From contig NZ_WMBB01000002.1 in the NCBI RefSeq assembly GCF_009708175.1, positions 558,001 to 622,000 of the forward strand: a stretch of 64,000 bases of DNA. The letters run 5' to 3'. The stretch is from Nocardia aurantiaca (GTDB lineage Bacteria > Actinomycetota > Actinomycetes > Mycobacteriales > Mycobacteriaceae). Positions 48,051-56,704 of this stretch are shown here, one piece after another; the first letter of the stretch is position 1, and the number at the start of each line of letters is the position of its first letter. The notes beneath the pieces were generated by a model. The model was not told the origin of the DNA. It saw nothing but the letters and a program-made list of their open reading frames with translations, and searched no databases. Both the position numbers and the translations under genes were made by a program.

Positions 48051-50231
48051 GTGACCATAGCCACCACTGACGAGCATAAAGCCGTCCAGGAGTCGATGCG
48101 CGGATGGGCCGCAGCGGTGCGCCCAATTGCAACAATGCGTTCCAGCGCACATTCGGAACTGCGTTCCGGCGCCTCCGATTTCTGGCGCGAGTACTGGCCG
48201 CGCCTGGCCGATCTCGGAATTTTCCGGGTCGCGGTACCGGAGGAGGCCGGGGGCGCGGGTGGGTCCGTCGGAGATCTGGCCGTGCTGGTGGAGCAGGCGG
48301 CACATGACCTGGTCGGCGGACCGGTGCTCTCGACGGCGCTGGCGGGACTCGTCGCCGGCGAGGCGCTCGACGAGACTACGCCATGCGGCGTCGCGCTCGA
48401 GGGCGAAATCGCGATATCGGTGGGCGAATCAGGGGCCACGGTGTCCGGTGAGTGGGACTCGGTTCCGGGCGCCGCGCCGGGGACCGCGGTGCTGGTCCCG
48501 CTGCGCGACGGTGAGCGTCACCTGTGGGCGCTGATCGACCCCGGCGCCGGCGGGCTGACGGTGGAGCCGCTGGCCGGAATCGACAAGACCGTGCCGGTGG
48601 CGCGCGTGGTGTGCACGGACGTCGCGGTGGCCGCCGATCGTCTGTTCGAGCCCGGCTTCTCGGTGCTGGACCTGGCCGCCACGCTGGTCGCCGCGGAGGC
48701 CGCGGGCATCGCCGGCTGGTGTCTGGAGACCGCCACCGAATATGCGAAGGTGCGCGAACAATTCGGGCGCAAGATCGGCGAATTCCAAGCGGTCAAACAT
48801 ATTTGCGCGTGGATGCTGTGCCGGGCCGAACAGATTCGCGCCGTGGCCGCCGACGCGGCCGCCGCGGTGGATACCGGCAGCGCGGAACTGCGGTTGGCCG
48901 CCGCGGTCGCCCTGTCCATGTCCCTGGACGCCGCAGTGGACAATGCCAAGGACTGCATTCAGGTTCTGGGTGGAATCGGTTTCACTTGGGAACACGACGC
49001 GCATCTGTATTTGCGCCGGGCCACCGCGCTGCGGCAGCTGCTGGGCGGCACCGCGCGCTGGCGGGCCCGGGTCGCCGAGCTGACCCTGGCCGGTATGCGC
49101 CGCACGGTCGGTATCGACCTGGGTGCCGACGGCGAGTCCGGATCCGCCTGGGAGGCAGCCGGTTCGGACGCCGCCGAGGCGGCAGTGCTGGCGGCGGACC
49201 TGGCCAAGATCGCGGCCCTGCCGGAGGCGGAGCAGCGGGTGGCGCTGGCCGAGGCCGGGCTTTTGGCCTCGCACTGGCCCGCGCCCTACGGTCGCGGTGC
49301 CGGATCCATCCTGCGCACCCGCATCGAGGATCAGATCCGCAAGGCGGGTATCACGCTGCCGGACATCGCGATTGCCAACTGGGCGATCCCGACGCTGCTG
49401 CAGTGGGGCACCCCCGAGCAGATCGAGCGCTACGCACTGCCGACGCTGACCGGTGAGGTCATCTGGTGCCAGCTGTTCTCCGAACCGGGCGCCGGGTCGG
49501 ACCTGGCGGCGCTGCGCACGGTGGCCGAGCGGGTCGAGGGTGGCTGGAAGCTGCGCGGTCAGAAGGTGTGGACCTCGCTGGCGGATCGCGCCACCTGGGG
49601 CATCTGCCTGGCGCGCACCGACGCGGCCGCGCCGAAGCACAAGGGCATCAGCTACTTCCTGGTCGATATGAAGAGCCCCGGGCTGGACATCCGGCCGCTG
49701 GTGGAGATCACCGGTGAGGCGCGCTTCAACGAGGTGTTCCTCGACGATGTCTTCGTACCGGACGACTGCCTGGTCGGCGAACTGGGCAATGGCTGGAAGA
49801 TCGCGCGTTCCACCCTGTCGGCCGAGCGGGTCGCCATGGGCGGCAAGGGGATCGGTGATGAGCTGGAGGCGTTGATCGCCGCCGCGCCGGCCTCGGGCCC
49901 GGGCGCGGAACTGGTCGCGGACCGGCTCGGCGGACTCATCTCGGAATCGGTTGCCGGAACATTGTTGGAAGCCCGTGCGGCGCAGAAGCTGCTGTCCGGC
50001 GGGGACCCCGCCGCGCAGAGCAGCGTGCGCAAACTGGTCGGTGTGAGACACCGGCAGGCGGTAGCTGAATTCGCCGTCGAACTGTCTGGTGCCGCGGGCG
50101 CTCTGGAAACCGACGCGGTGAAAGAATTCCTGCTCACACGCTGTTTGTCGATTGCCGGCGGTACCGAGCAGATCCTGTTGACCGTCGCCGGTGAACGGAT
50201 CCTCGGGCTGCCCCGCGAATCGCACGGCTAG
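48051..50231 (+). CDS. fadE34: Two-domain acyl-CoA dehydrogenase FadE34 (ChsE3-like)
   Basis: The 726-residue protein carries two fused acyl-CoA dehydrogenase units (about 1-360 and 370-726), as in M. tuberculosis FadE34, which acts on short steroid side-chain CoA thioesters. The first half keeps YAKVREQFGRKIGEFQAVKH and VLGGIGFTWEHDAHLYLRR; the second keeps QLFSEPGAGSDLAALRTVAE, LRGQKVWTSLADRATW and the SIAGGTEQILLTVAGERILGLPR end. GTG 48051 fits the family N terminus; the Shine-Dalgarno is weak (AAAGG at 48035). It is controlled by the KstR box just upstream and runs into the igr genes with a 26-bp gap. Confidence 0.9.
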   Translation: MTIATTDEHKAVQESMRGWAAAVRPIATMRSSAHSELRSGASDFWREYWPRLADLGIFRVAVPEEAGGAGGSVGDLAVLVEQAAHDLVGGPVLSTALAGLVAGEALDETTPCGVALEGEIAISVGESGATVSGEWDSVPGAAPGTAVLVPLRDGERHLWALIDPGAGGLTVEPLAGIDKTVPVARVVCTDVAVAADRLFEPGFSVLDLAATLVAAEAAGIAGWCLETATEYAKVREQFGRKIGEFQAVKHICAWMLCRAEQIRAVAADAAAAVDTGSAELRLAAAVALSMSLDAAVDNAKDCIQVLGGIGFTWEHDAHLYLRRATALRQLLGGTARWRARVAELTLAGMRRTVGIDLGADGESGSAWEAAGSDAAEAAVLAADLAKIAALPEAEQRVALAEAGLLASHWPAPYGRGAGSILRTRIEDQIRKAGITLPDIAIANWAIPTLLQWGTPEQIERYALPTLTGEVIWCQLFSEPGAGSDLAALRTVAERVEGGWKLRGQKVWTSLADRATWGICLARTDAAAPKHKGISYFLVDMKSPGLDIRPLVEITGEARFNEVFLDDVFVPDDCLVGELGNGWKIARSTLSAERVAMGGKGIGDELEALIAAAPASGPGAELVADRLGGLISESVAGTLLEARAAQKLLSGGDPAAQSSVRKLVGVRHRQAVAEFAVELSGAAGALETDAVKEFLLTRCLSIAGGTEQILLTVAGERILGLPRESHG

Positions 50232-50257
50232 TCCACACCTGAACCGGGAGCATTGCA

Positions 50258-51325
50258 TTGGACTTCACCAGGGACGAGAGCCAGGACGCTGTCGCCGAGG
50301 TTGTCGTAAGTTTGCTGGAGCGCGACAGCGCGCGTGATATCGCGCTGTGGCCGATCATCGCGGACAGCGGTCTGCTGGCCGTGCCGTTGCCCGAGCGCTT
50401 CGGCGGCGACGATATGGGCCTGCTCGAGGTCGCGGCCATGCTCACCGAGTTGGCCCGCGCCGCCGCGCAGACGCCCGCACTGGTCACCCTCGGCTTCGGC
50501 GTACTGCCGCTGAAGGCGATCGGCCTGCCGGACGCCCTGGCGGAGAAGGTGTTTCCCGCCGTGGCCGAGGGAGCGGTGCTGACCGCCGCCCTGCACGAGA
50601 CCGGTTCGCCGTTCACCGTGAAGCCGGAGACCACCGCGGTGACCGACGGTGCCACCGTGCGCGTCAGCGGCCGCAAGGTGGCCGTGCCCTACGCCGACAC
50701 CGCACGCTGGATCCTGGTGCCCACCGACAACGGCATCGCCGTGGTGGACGGTGACGCCGCGGGCATCACCCGGATCGCGAGCCCGACTTCCGATGGCGTG
50801 CCGGAGTTTTCGCTGCAGCTCGACCAGGTGGTGATTCCGGCCGAGCAGCTGCTGCCCGGCGGGCTGACCGAACTGCACCGATTCGCGCTGGCGAGCCTCG
50901 GCGCGGTGGCCGACGGGCTGCTCGCGGGGGTGGTGTCGTTGACCGCCGAGCACGTGCGGACCCGTCAGCAGTTCGGCCGTCCGCTGGCCGAATTCCAGGC
51001 TGTCGCACAGCAGATCGCGGATGTCTACGTGGTCTCGCGGACGCTGCACGCGGCCGCCTGCTCGGCCACCTGGGCGCTGGCTCAGCAGGAGCAGAGCGCC
51101 GGGCATCTGGAGCGCATCGACGACGATCTCGACGTGCTGGCGTACACGGTGGCGGCGGAACTGCCCGCGGCCATGCAGAAGTGCCATCACCTGCACGGTG
51201 GTCTCGGGGTGGATATCACCCATCCGCTGCACCGCTACTACTCACAGGCCAAGGACATCGCCCGCTGGCTCGGCGGCGAATCGTTCCGGCTGGACCGTTT
51301 GGGAGCCAGATGTTCATCGAACTGA
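50258..51325 (+). CDS. fadE28: Acyl-CoA dehydrogenase FadE28 (ChsE1-like)
   Basis: The 355-residue protein is the partner subunit of an alpha2-beta2 acyl-CoA dehydrogenase that oxidises the 3-carbon steroid side chain of cholesterol intermediates. Its sequence is diverged from canonical family members but keeps RTRQQFGRPLAEFQAVAQQIADVYV and the CHHLHGGLGVDITHPLHRYYSQAKDI C-terminal helices. TTG 50258 follows CGGGAG by 8 nt. It overlaps the next fadE by 16 nt. The order here equals the mycobacterial igr operon Rv3544c-Rv3540c, which supports the name. Confidence 0.88.
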   Translation: MDFTRDESQDAVAEVVVSLLERDSARDIALWPIIADSGLLAVPLPERFGGDDMGLLEVAAMLTELARAAAQTPALVTLGFGVLPLKAIGLPDALAEKVFPAVAEGAVLTAALHETGSPFTVKPETTAVTDGATVRVSGRKVAVPYADTARWILVPTDNGIAVVDGDAAGITRIASPTSDGVPEFSLQLDQVVIPAEQLLPGGLTELHRFALASLGAVADGLLAGVVSLTAEHVRTRQQFGRPLAEFQAVAQQIADVYVVSRTLHAAACSATWALAQQEQSAGHLERIDDDLDVLAYTVAAELPAAMQKCHHLHGGLGVDITHPLHRYYSQAKDIARWLGGESFRLDRLGARCSSN

Positions 51326-52479
51326 CCGCGGAGCAGCGCAAGCTGCGCGACGAACTGCGCACGTACTTCACCGGTCTCGTGACTCCCGAAGAGGAGGCCG
51401 AGATGCTGGTCAACCGGCACGGCGACGCCTACCGCGCGGTGGTCAAGCGCATGGGCCGCGACGGCAAGCTCGGCGTCGGCTGGCCCAAGGAATACGGCGG
51501 GCAGGGTTTCGGGCCGCTGGAACAGCAGATCTTCTACAACGAGGCGGTTCGGGCCGATGTGCCGGTGCCGCTGGTGACGTTGCTGACCGTCGGCCCGGCG
51601 CTGCAGTCGTTCGGCACCGACGAGCAGAAGCAGAAGTTCCTGCCCGGGATCCTCACCGGTGACGTGCATTTCGCCATCGGCTACTCCGAGCCGGACGCCG
51701 GCACCGATCTGGCCGCGCTGCGCACCTCTGCGGTGCGCGACGCCAACGGCGACTGGATCGTCAACGGGCAGAAGATCTTCACCACCGGCGCGCACGAGGC
51801 CGACTACGTCTGGCTGGCCTGCCGCACCGGATCGCCCGAGTCCCGGCACAAGGGCATCACGATCCTGATCGTGGACACCAAGGACCCGGGCTACTCGTGG
51901 ACGCCGATCATCACCGCAGACGGCGCGCACCACACCAACGCCACCTACTTCGACAACGTCCGCGTGCCCGCGAACATGATGGTCGGCGAGGAGAACGGCG
52001 GCTGGAAGCTGATCACCACCCAGCTCAACCACGAGCGGGTGAGCCTGGGCCCGTCCGGCAAGATCGAGCAGCTCTACGAGCGGGTGCGGGAGTGGGCGCA
52101 GGCCCAAGGCGTGCTCGGCGAGGCCGAGGTGCGGCGCTCGCTCGGCCGCCTGCACGCCATGGTGCGCCTGAACGAACTGCTGAACTGGCAGGTGGCCTCC
52201 AATATGGAACGCCCGGACGCCGACCAGCGCGATGTGATCGCGGACGCCTCGGCGACCAAGGTGTACTCCACCGAGGCGCTGCAGCAGGCGGGCCGCCTGG
52301 CCGAGGAGATCGTGGGCCGCTTCGGCGATCCCGCCGACCCGGCCACCGCGGAACTGCTGACCTGGCTGGACAAGCGCACCAAGCAGAACCTGGTGGTGAC
52401 CTTCGGCGGCGGCGTCAACGAAGTCATGCGAGAGCTGATCGCCCAGATGGGCCTGCGGCTGCCGCGGGTCCCGCGCTAG
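51310..52479 (+). CDS. fadE29: Acyl-CoA dehydrogenase FadE29 (ChsE2-like)
   Basis: The 389-residue subunit pairs with FadE28. It shows the FAD/substrate strands IGYSEPDAGTDLAALRTSAV and VNGQKIFTTGAHEADYVW, the AEYGG-like KEYGGQGFGPLEQQIFYNEAV segment, and a C-terminal VVTFGGGVNEVMRELIAQMGL with the acidic residue in the position expected for the catalytic base region. ATG 51310 is set by TGGGAG; longer in-frame starts lie inside fadE28. In mycobacteria the heterotetramer acts on 3-oxo-4-pregnene-20-carboxyl-CoA. Confidence 0.92.
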   Translation: MFIELTAEQRKLRDELRTYFTGLVTPEEEAEMLVNRHGDAYRAVVKRMGRDGKLGVGWPKEYGGQGFGPLEQQIFYNEAVRADVPVPLVTLLTVGPALQSFGTDEQKQKFLPGILTGDVHFAIGYSEPDAGTDLAALRTSAVRDANGDWIVNGQKIFTTGAHEADYVWLACRTGSPESRHKGITILIVDTKDPGYSWTPIITADGAHHTNATYFDNVRVPANMMVGEENGGWKLITTQLNHERVSLGPSGKIEQLYERVREWAQAQGVLGEAEVRRSLGRLHAMVRLNELLNWQVASNMERPDADQRDVIADASATKVYSTEALQQAGRLAEEIVGRFGDPADPATAELLTWLDKRTKQNLVVTFGGGVNEVMRELIAQMGLRLPRVPR

Positions 52480-52496
52480 ATCGCAGAGGAGAGAGC

Positions 52497-53462
52497 GTGA
52501 CGAAGAGTTTCACGGCCGACGAGATCCGCGAGGGTCTGGAGAAGATCAAGGCGGACGGTGAATCCGCCCCCCGCGCGGGGCGCGATCCCATCAACCAGCC
52601 CATGATCAACAACTGGGTCGAGGCCCTCGGCGACGCCAACCCGATCTACGTGGACGAGGCCGCCGCCCAGGCGGCCGGGCACCCCGGCATCGTCGCCCCG
52701 CCGGCCATGGCGCAGGTGTGGACAATGCTGGGGCTGGGCGGGGTCCGCGCCGACGACGACCCCATGACCCGCACCAACGAGCTGTTCGACGCGGCCGGGT
52801 TCACCTCGGTGGTCGCCACCAACTGCGAGCAGGTCTACCACCGCTACCTGCAGCTCGGCGAGCAGGTGACGGTGCGGTCCAGCATCGGCGAGATCGTGGG
52901 CCCCAAGCGGACCGGGCTCGGCGAGGGCTGGTTCACCACCTACCTCACCAACTGGTACGTCGGCGACGAGCTGGTCACCGAAATGAAGTTCCGGATGCTG
53001 AAATTCGCTCCCGGCACCGGAAAGACGGCCGCTCCCAAGGAGTCCGGCGAGGTGTCCGCAGAAGATCTGGTCAAGCGCGTCCGCCCGACAGTCTCGAAGG
53101 ACACCGAGTTCTTCTGGGAGGGCGTCAAACTCGGTGAGCTGCGTATCCAGCAGCGGCCCGACGGTTCGCTCCAGCACCCGCCGGTTCCGGCGCTGTGGAA
53201 GGACCACTCGGAGCAGACCGACTATGTTGTCGCCTCCGGCCGCGGCGCCGTCTTCAGCTTCGTGGTGCACCACGCGCCCAAGGTGCCGGGACGGCAGCTG
53301 CCGTATGTGATCGCCCTGGTCGAGCTGGAGGAGGGCGTGCGCATGCTCGGTGAGCTGCGCGGCATCGAGCCGGCCGAGGTCGAGGTCGGTCTGCCCGTCG
53401 AGGTGGGCTTCCTGAAGCTCGACGACGACAACACCGTGCCCTACTGGAAGGCCGTGCAATGA
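52497..53462 (+). CDS. chsH2: Steroid enoyl-CoA hydratase subunit ChsH2 with DUF35 domain
   Basis: The 321-residue protein fuses an N-terminal MaoC-like hydratase half (about 1-165) to a C-terminal DUF35/OB-fold domain (about 195-321). In mycobacteria the MaoC half pairs with ChsH1 to hydrate the side-chain enoyl-CoA, and the DUF35 half binds the Ltp2 aldolase. The DUF35 zinc-ribbon region here (ELRIQQRPDGSLQHPPVP) has no cysteines. GTG 52497 follows AGAGGAGAGA. The stop overlaps chsH1 by 4 nt. Confidence 0.9.
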   Translation: MTKSFTADEIREGLEKIKADGESAPRAGRDPINQPMINNWVEALGDANPIYVDEAAAQAAGHPGIVAPPAMAQVWTMLGLGGVRADDDPMTRTNELFDAAGFTSVVATNCEQVYHRYLQLGEQVTVRSSIGEIVGPKRTGLGEGWFTTYLTNWYVGDELVTEMKFRMLKFAPGTGKTAAPKESGEVSAEDLVKRVRPTVSKDTEFFWEGVKLGELRIQQRPDGSLQHPPVPALWKDHSEQTDYVVASGRGAVFSFVVHHAPKVPGRQLPYVIALVELEEGVRMLGELRGIEPAEVEVGLPVEVGFLKLDDDNTVPYWKAVQ

Positions 53463-53923
53463 CCACAGCATCGCGGAACGATTCCGTCAGGGGCAACGGC
53501 GGGGTGACGGGTGGGCCGGTCGAGCTCTCGGCCGTATCGGTCGGAACCACGTTGCCGGAGTTGGTGATTCACGCCGACACCACGTTCATCGTCTCGACGG
53601 CGCTGGCCACCCGCGACTTCCAGGACGTGCACCACGACCGCGACAAGGCGGTCGCACGGGGGTCCAAGGACATCTTCGTCAACATCCTCACCGATACCGG
53701 TCTGGTGCAGCGGTTCGTGACGGACTGGGCGGGGCCGCGGGCCATCGTCAAGTCCCTCGCGCTGCGCCTGGGCGTGCCGTTGTACGCGGGTGACACCCTC
53801 ACCCTGACCGGCACCGTGGCGGCCGTGGACGGCGCGGACATCACCATCGATGTGGTCGGCAAGGACTCGCTCGGCGACCACATCACGGCGAAAGCCGTTA
53901 TCTCCCTGCAGGAGGCACAGTGA
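53459..53923 (+). CDS. chsH1: Steroid enoyl-CoA hydratase subunit ChsH1 (MaoC-like)
   Basis: The 154-residue hot-dog-fold protein is the catalytic partner of ChsH2. It carries the hydratase motif STALATRDFQDVHHDRDKAVARG with the Asp and His that activate water, and the SLALRLGVPLYAGDTLTLTGTV strand. It is about 25 residues longer than the M. tuberculosis protein, with the extra length at the N terminus (TTASRNDSVRGNGGVTGG). ATG 53459 and the GTG of the next gene both overlap neighbours by 4 nt, indicating tight coupling. Confidence 0.9.
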   Translation: MTTASRNDSVRGNGGVTGGPVELSAVSVGTTLPELVIHADTTFIVSTALATRDFQDVHHDRDKAVARGSKDIFVNILTDTGLVQRFVTDWAGPRAIVKSLALRLGVPLYAGDTLTLTGTVAAVDGADITIDVVGKDSLGDHITAKAVISLQEAQ

Positions 53924-55095
53924 GTGGGCTGAGCCGTAGCGCCGCCATCGTCGGCATCGGCGCGACCGACTTCTCCAAGGACTCCGGCCGCAGCGAACTG
54001 CGCCTGGCCGCCGAGGCAGTCACCGCCGCGCTGGCCGACGCGGGGCTCACGCCCGCCGATGTGGACGGCCTGACGACCTTCACCATGGACACCAATACCC
54101 AGGCCGCCGTGGCGCGCGCCGCAGGTATCCCGTCCCTGAAGTTCTTCAGCAACATCCCCTTCGGCGGTGGCGCGGCCGCCGCGACCGTGCAGCAGGCGGC
54201 CATGGCGGTCGCCACCGGGATCGCGGATGTCGTGGTGGCGTACCGGGCTTTCAACGAGCGCTCCGGAAACCGCTTCGGGCAGTTCGCGACTCACCTCGCG
54301 ACCGGCAACCCCAGCTCCTCGGGCGTGGACAACGCGTTCTCCTACACCCACGGCCTCGGCACCCCGGCCGCGCAGGTGGCCATGGTGGCGCGGCGCTACA
54401 TGCACGTCTACGGCGCGCGCAGCGAGGATTTCGGCCGCGTGGCCGTGGCCGATCGCAAGCACGCGGCGGTGAACCCGGCGGCGCACTTCTACGGAAAGCC
54501 CATCACCCTCGAGGAACACCAGGCCTCGCGCTGGATCGCGGAGCCGCTGCATCTGCTGGACTGCTGCCAGGAGACCGACGGCGGCGTGGCCATCGTGGTG
54601 ACCAGTGCGGAGCGGGCCAAGGATCTGCCCAACAAGCCCGCGCTGATCGCCGGCGCCGCACAGGGTTCCGGCGCGGATCAGTACGTCATGACCAGCTACT
54701 ACCGCGACGCCATGACCGGGCTGCCCGAGATGGGCCTGGTCGGCGACCAGCTCTGGGCGCAGAGCGGGCTGCGGCCGGAGGACATGCAGGCCGGCATCCT
54801 CTACGACCACTTCACCCCGTTCGTGCTGATGCAGCTGGAGGAGCTGGGCTTCTGCGGCCGCGGCGAGGCCAAGGACTTCATCGCCGACGGCGCCATCGAG
54901 ATCGGCGGCCGGCTGCCGCTGAACACGCACGGCGGACAGCTCGGCGAGGCGTACATCCACGGGATGAACGGCATTGCCGAAGGCGTGCGCCAGATTCGCG
55001 GCACCTCCGTGAATCAGGTGCGGGGCCTGGAGAACATCGTGGTCACCGCCGGCACCGGCGTTCCGACCTCGGGTCTGGTGCTCACCGCCAACTGA
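53920..55095 (+). CDS. ltp2: Steroid side-chain retro-aldolase Ltp2 (thiolase-like)
   Basis: Ltp2 cleaves the 17-hydroxy-pregnenone-carboxyl-CoA side chain in a retro-aldol step, releasing the androstene core and propionyl-CoA; it works in complex with the DUF35 domain of ChsH2. The 391-residue thiolase-fold protein has AAIVGIGATDFSKDSGRSELRLAAEAV at the N terminus and NTHGGQLGEAYIHGMNGIAEGVRQIRG near the end. The usual thiolase nucleophilic cysteine position is not a cysteine, as in lipid-transfer-like thiolases. It ends the igr operon at a strong terminator. Confidence 0.92.
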   Translation: MSGLSRSAAIVGIGATDFSKDSGRSELRLAAEAVTAALADAGLTPADVDGLTTFTMDTNTQAAVARAAGIPSLKFFSNIPFGGGAAAATVQQAAMAVATGIADVVVAYRAFNERSGNRFGQFATHLATGNPSSSGVDNAFSYTHGLGTPAAQVAMVARRYMHVYGARSEDFGRVAVADRKHAAVNPAAHFYGKPITLEEHQASRWIAEPLHLLDCCQETDGGVAIVVTSAERAKDLPNKPALIAGAAQGSGADQYVMTSYYRDAMTGLPEMGLVGDQLWAQSGLRPEDMQAGILYDHFTPFVLMQLEELGFCGRGEAKDFIADGAIEIGGRLPLNTHGGQLGEAYIHGMNGIAEGVRQIRGTSVNQVRGLENIVVTAGTGVPTSGLVLTAN

Positions 55096-55103
55096 GCAGT
55101 CGC

Positions 55104-55140
55104 GAAGGCCCGGACGATCACCGTGATCGTCCGGGCCTTC
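55104..55140. terminator. Terminator of the igr operon
   Basis: GAAGGCCCGGACGATCAC (55104-55121) and GTGATCGTCCGGGCCTTC (55123-55140) form a perfect 18-bp stem, 8 bp after the ltp2 stop. Confidence 0.85.
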
Positions 55141-55300
55141 CGTATATGCGGCTGCGGTCCGGCCATCGCTTCGAGGACCCGGAGCTGCTTGGTGCCGAAG
55201 TAGTACTGCACCAACCGAACCGAGATCCCCGCCGCGGCGGCGACCGTTTGAAAGGTCACCCTTTCCAGGCCGCCGGCTACACCGATGACTTTCGGGTGAA
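55141..55300 (-). pseudogene. Truncated TetR-type DNA-binding domain
   Basis: The minus strand reads GGLERVTFQTVAAAAGISVR followed by LVQYYFGTKQLRVLEAMA, the helix-turn-helix of a TetR regulator. It then runs straight into the ltp2 terminator with no ligand-binding domain. No start codon fits upstream. The helix after YYFGTK lacks one residue compared with relatives. It is a remnant, divergent from the hydrolase gene it probably once controlled. Confidence 0.65.
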
Positions 55301-55310
55301 TCTGTCGTCG

Positions 55311-55324
55311 ATACCTCTGGGTAT
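55311..55324. promoter_or_regulatory. Possible TetR-type operator (ATACCTCTGGGTAT)
   Basis: ATACC and GGTAT form an inverted repeat with a 4-bp spacer, 22 bp before ATG 55347 and next to the TetR remnant. Confidence 0.35.
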
Positions 55325-55346
55325 ACCGACAGACAGGAGTCCAGGC

Positions 55347-56213
55347 ATGACGAGAAGACCGTTTCGATCGGGCATGGCCTCGGTGCGGGCGAACGGTGTG
55401 GATCTCGGCATCGAGAGCTTCGGCCGCGACGACGATCCGCTGGTCCTGCTGGTCGGCGGCACAACGATGTTGTCCTGGCCCGACGCGCTGTGCGAGCGGC
55501 TCGCGTCGGGCGGGCGGCGCGTGGTCCGCTACGACCTGCGCGACTCCGGCGCGTCGACGACCCTCGACCCGGAGAATCCGGCCTACGACCTGCGGGATCT
55601 CGTCGCCGACACGGCCGCGCTCGTCGAGGTGCTCGGTGCCGGGACCGCCCATCTCGGTGGAGTCGGCGTCGGTGGGATGGTCGCTCAGGTCGCCGCGCTG
55701 GACCACCCGGAGGTGTTCTGCGCACTGACCCTCGTCGGCACTCGGCCGGTGGCGCCGGGCCCGGTCGACGAGGACCTGCCGGACCACGACCTCGCGGTCA
55801 TGGGCGCGCTGTTCTCCCGCCCGCTGCCGGACTGGACCGACCGGGACGCTGTCGCGGCGTTCGCCGCCTCGGGGGCCGAGCCGATGGGCAACGATCCGGA
55901 CGACGCGCGGGCGACGGCGGCCCGAATCTGGGACCGGACGCCGTCGAGCGATCCCGCGGTGCACCAGGCGAATCAGCTCGGGATGGTGTTCTCCCGGATC
56001 GACTGCGCCCCGCGCTGGCGGGGCCGGCTCGGTGAGCTCGACGTGCCCACGCTCGTGGTGCACGGTCGCGCCGACCCGTTCTTCCCGGTCGGCAACGGCG
56101 AGGTCCTCGCCGCCGAAATCCCCGGGGCGCGACTGCTCGTCCTCGACGACATGGGTACCGCTCTGCGCCACGCCGCGGCCGACCGGGTCGCTGCCGCCAT
56201 GCTCGCCCTGTAG
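55347..56213 (+). CDS. Alpha/beta-hydrolase-fold protein lacking Ser and His catalytic residues
   Basis: The 288-residue protein has a clear alpha/beta-hydrolase fold (PLVLLVGGTTMLSWP, VVRYDLRDSGASTT, TLVVHGRADPFFPVGNGE). The nucleophile elbow, normally GxSxGG, reads GGVGVGGMVAQ with Gly107 in place of Ser. The catalytic His position, normally GMGH, reads DDMGTALRH with Thr. The acid in GRADP remains. It is therefore probably a pseudo-enzyme, a non-hydrolytic fold member, or a decaying gene, although the frame is intact. ATG 55347 is set by ACAGGAGTCC; the frame is open to 55146. The adjacent truncated TetR supports decay of the locus. Confidence 0.8.
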   Translation: MTRRPFRSGMASVRANGVDLGIESFGRDDDPLVLLVGGTTMLSWPDALCERLASGGRRVVRYDLRDSGASTTLDPENPAYDLRDLVADTAALVEVLGAGTAHLGGVGVGGMVAQVAALDHPEVFCALTLVGTRPVAPGPVDEDLPDHDLAVMGALFSRPLPDWTDRDAVAAFAASGAEPMGNDPDDARATAARIWDRTPSSDPAVHQANQLGMVFSRIDCAPRWRGRLGELDVPTLVVHGRADPFFPVGNGEVLAAEIPGARLLVLDDMGTALRHAAADRVAAAMLAL

Positions 56214-56704
56214 CCGCCCGGTTGGGAGGCATCCTGAGCCGGCGGCGCACCATAATGCCGCGTGGCGCGCTGACCGAACCGGCCGACGCGGGGCATCGGA
56301 AGATCAACCGGCAGAGCGTCGTACGGCCGCCGGCAGTGCGGGCTCATGCCGAGTCGCGGACGATTATCGCTGTGCCCCGCACTATCCGCCGCCGAAGGGT
56401 ACGTAACTGCCTGGGGCGCTGCGGAATCAGAGGAAGTCCACACCGACAGCGACGGTGGAGTCCGTCGACAAGGACGCGCGTCGGTGTGCCCGCCTCCGAC
56501 CGCGAACGCCGCTTCCGCCCGCCCTATGCGGTCGACGGCGCAGCCGCTATTCGACGACTACCGGATCGGCTCGCCGCGCAGGGTCCCGCCGTGTGCGGCC
56601 GACGCTTTTGCGGCTCTTGACCGGGCCTGCGAACTTTGTCGGGTCCATGCGCGATACTGCCGGGAATGGGCACGGCCCAAGGCGTTCGACAAGGTTGGGT
56701 TGTA
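56214..56704. other. 490-bp stretch without a supported gene
   Basis: Open frames exist on both strands but they are rich in Arg, Pro and Ala, have no family resemblance and no ribosome site. I see no hairpin, tRNA or repeat copy. It separates the hydrolase-like gene from a small membrane protein gene in the disturbed 55-58 kb region. Confidence 0.5.

Noticed and set aside
47889..48305. N-terminal extension of kstR into fadE34
   Set aside because: It overlaps the operator and the divergent gene. ATG 47888 with AAAGGA matches known KstR proteins.
56222..56620. 132-codon plus-strand frame after the hydrolase-like gene
   Set aside because: Arg/Pro-rich composition, no ribosome site and no homology that I recognise.
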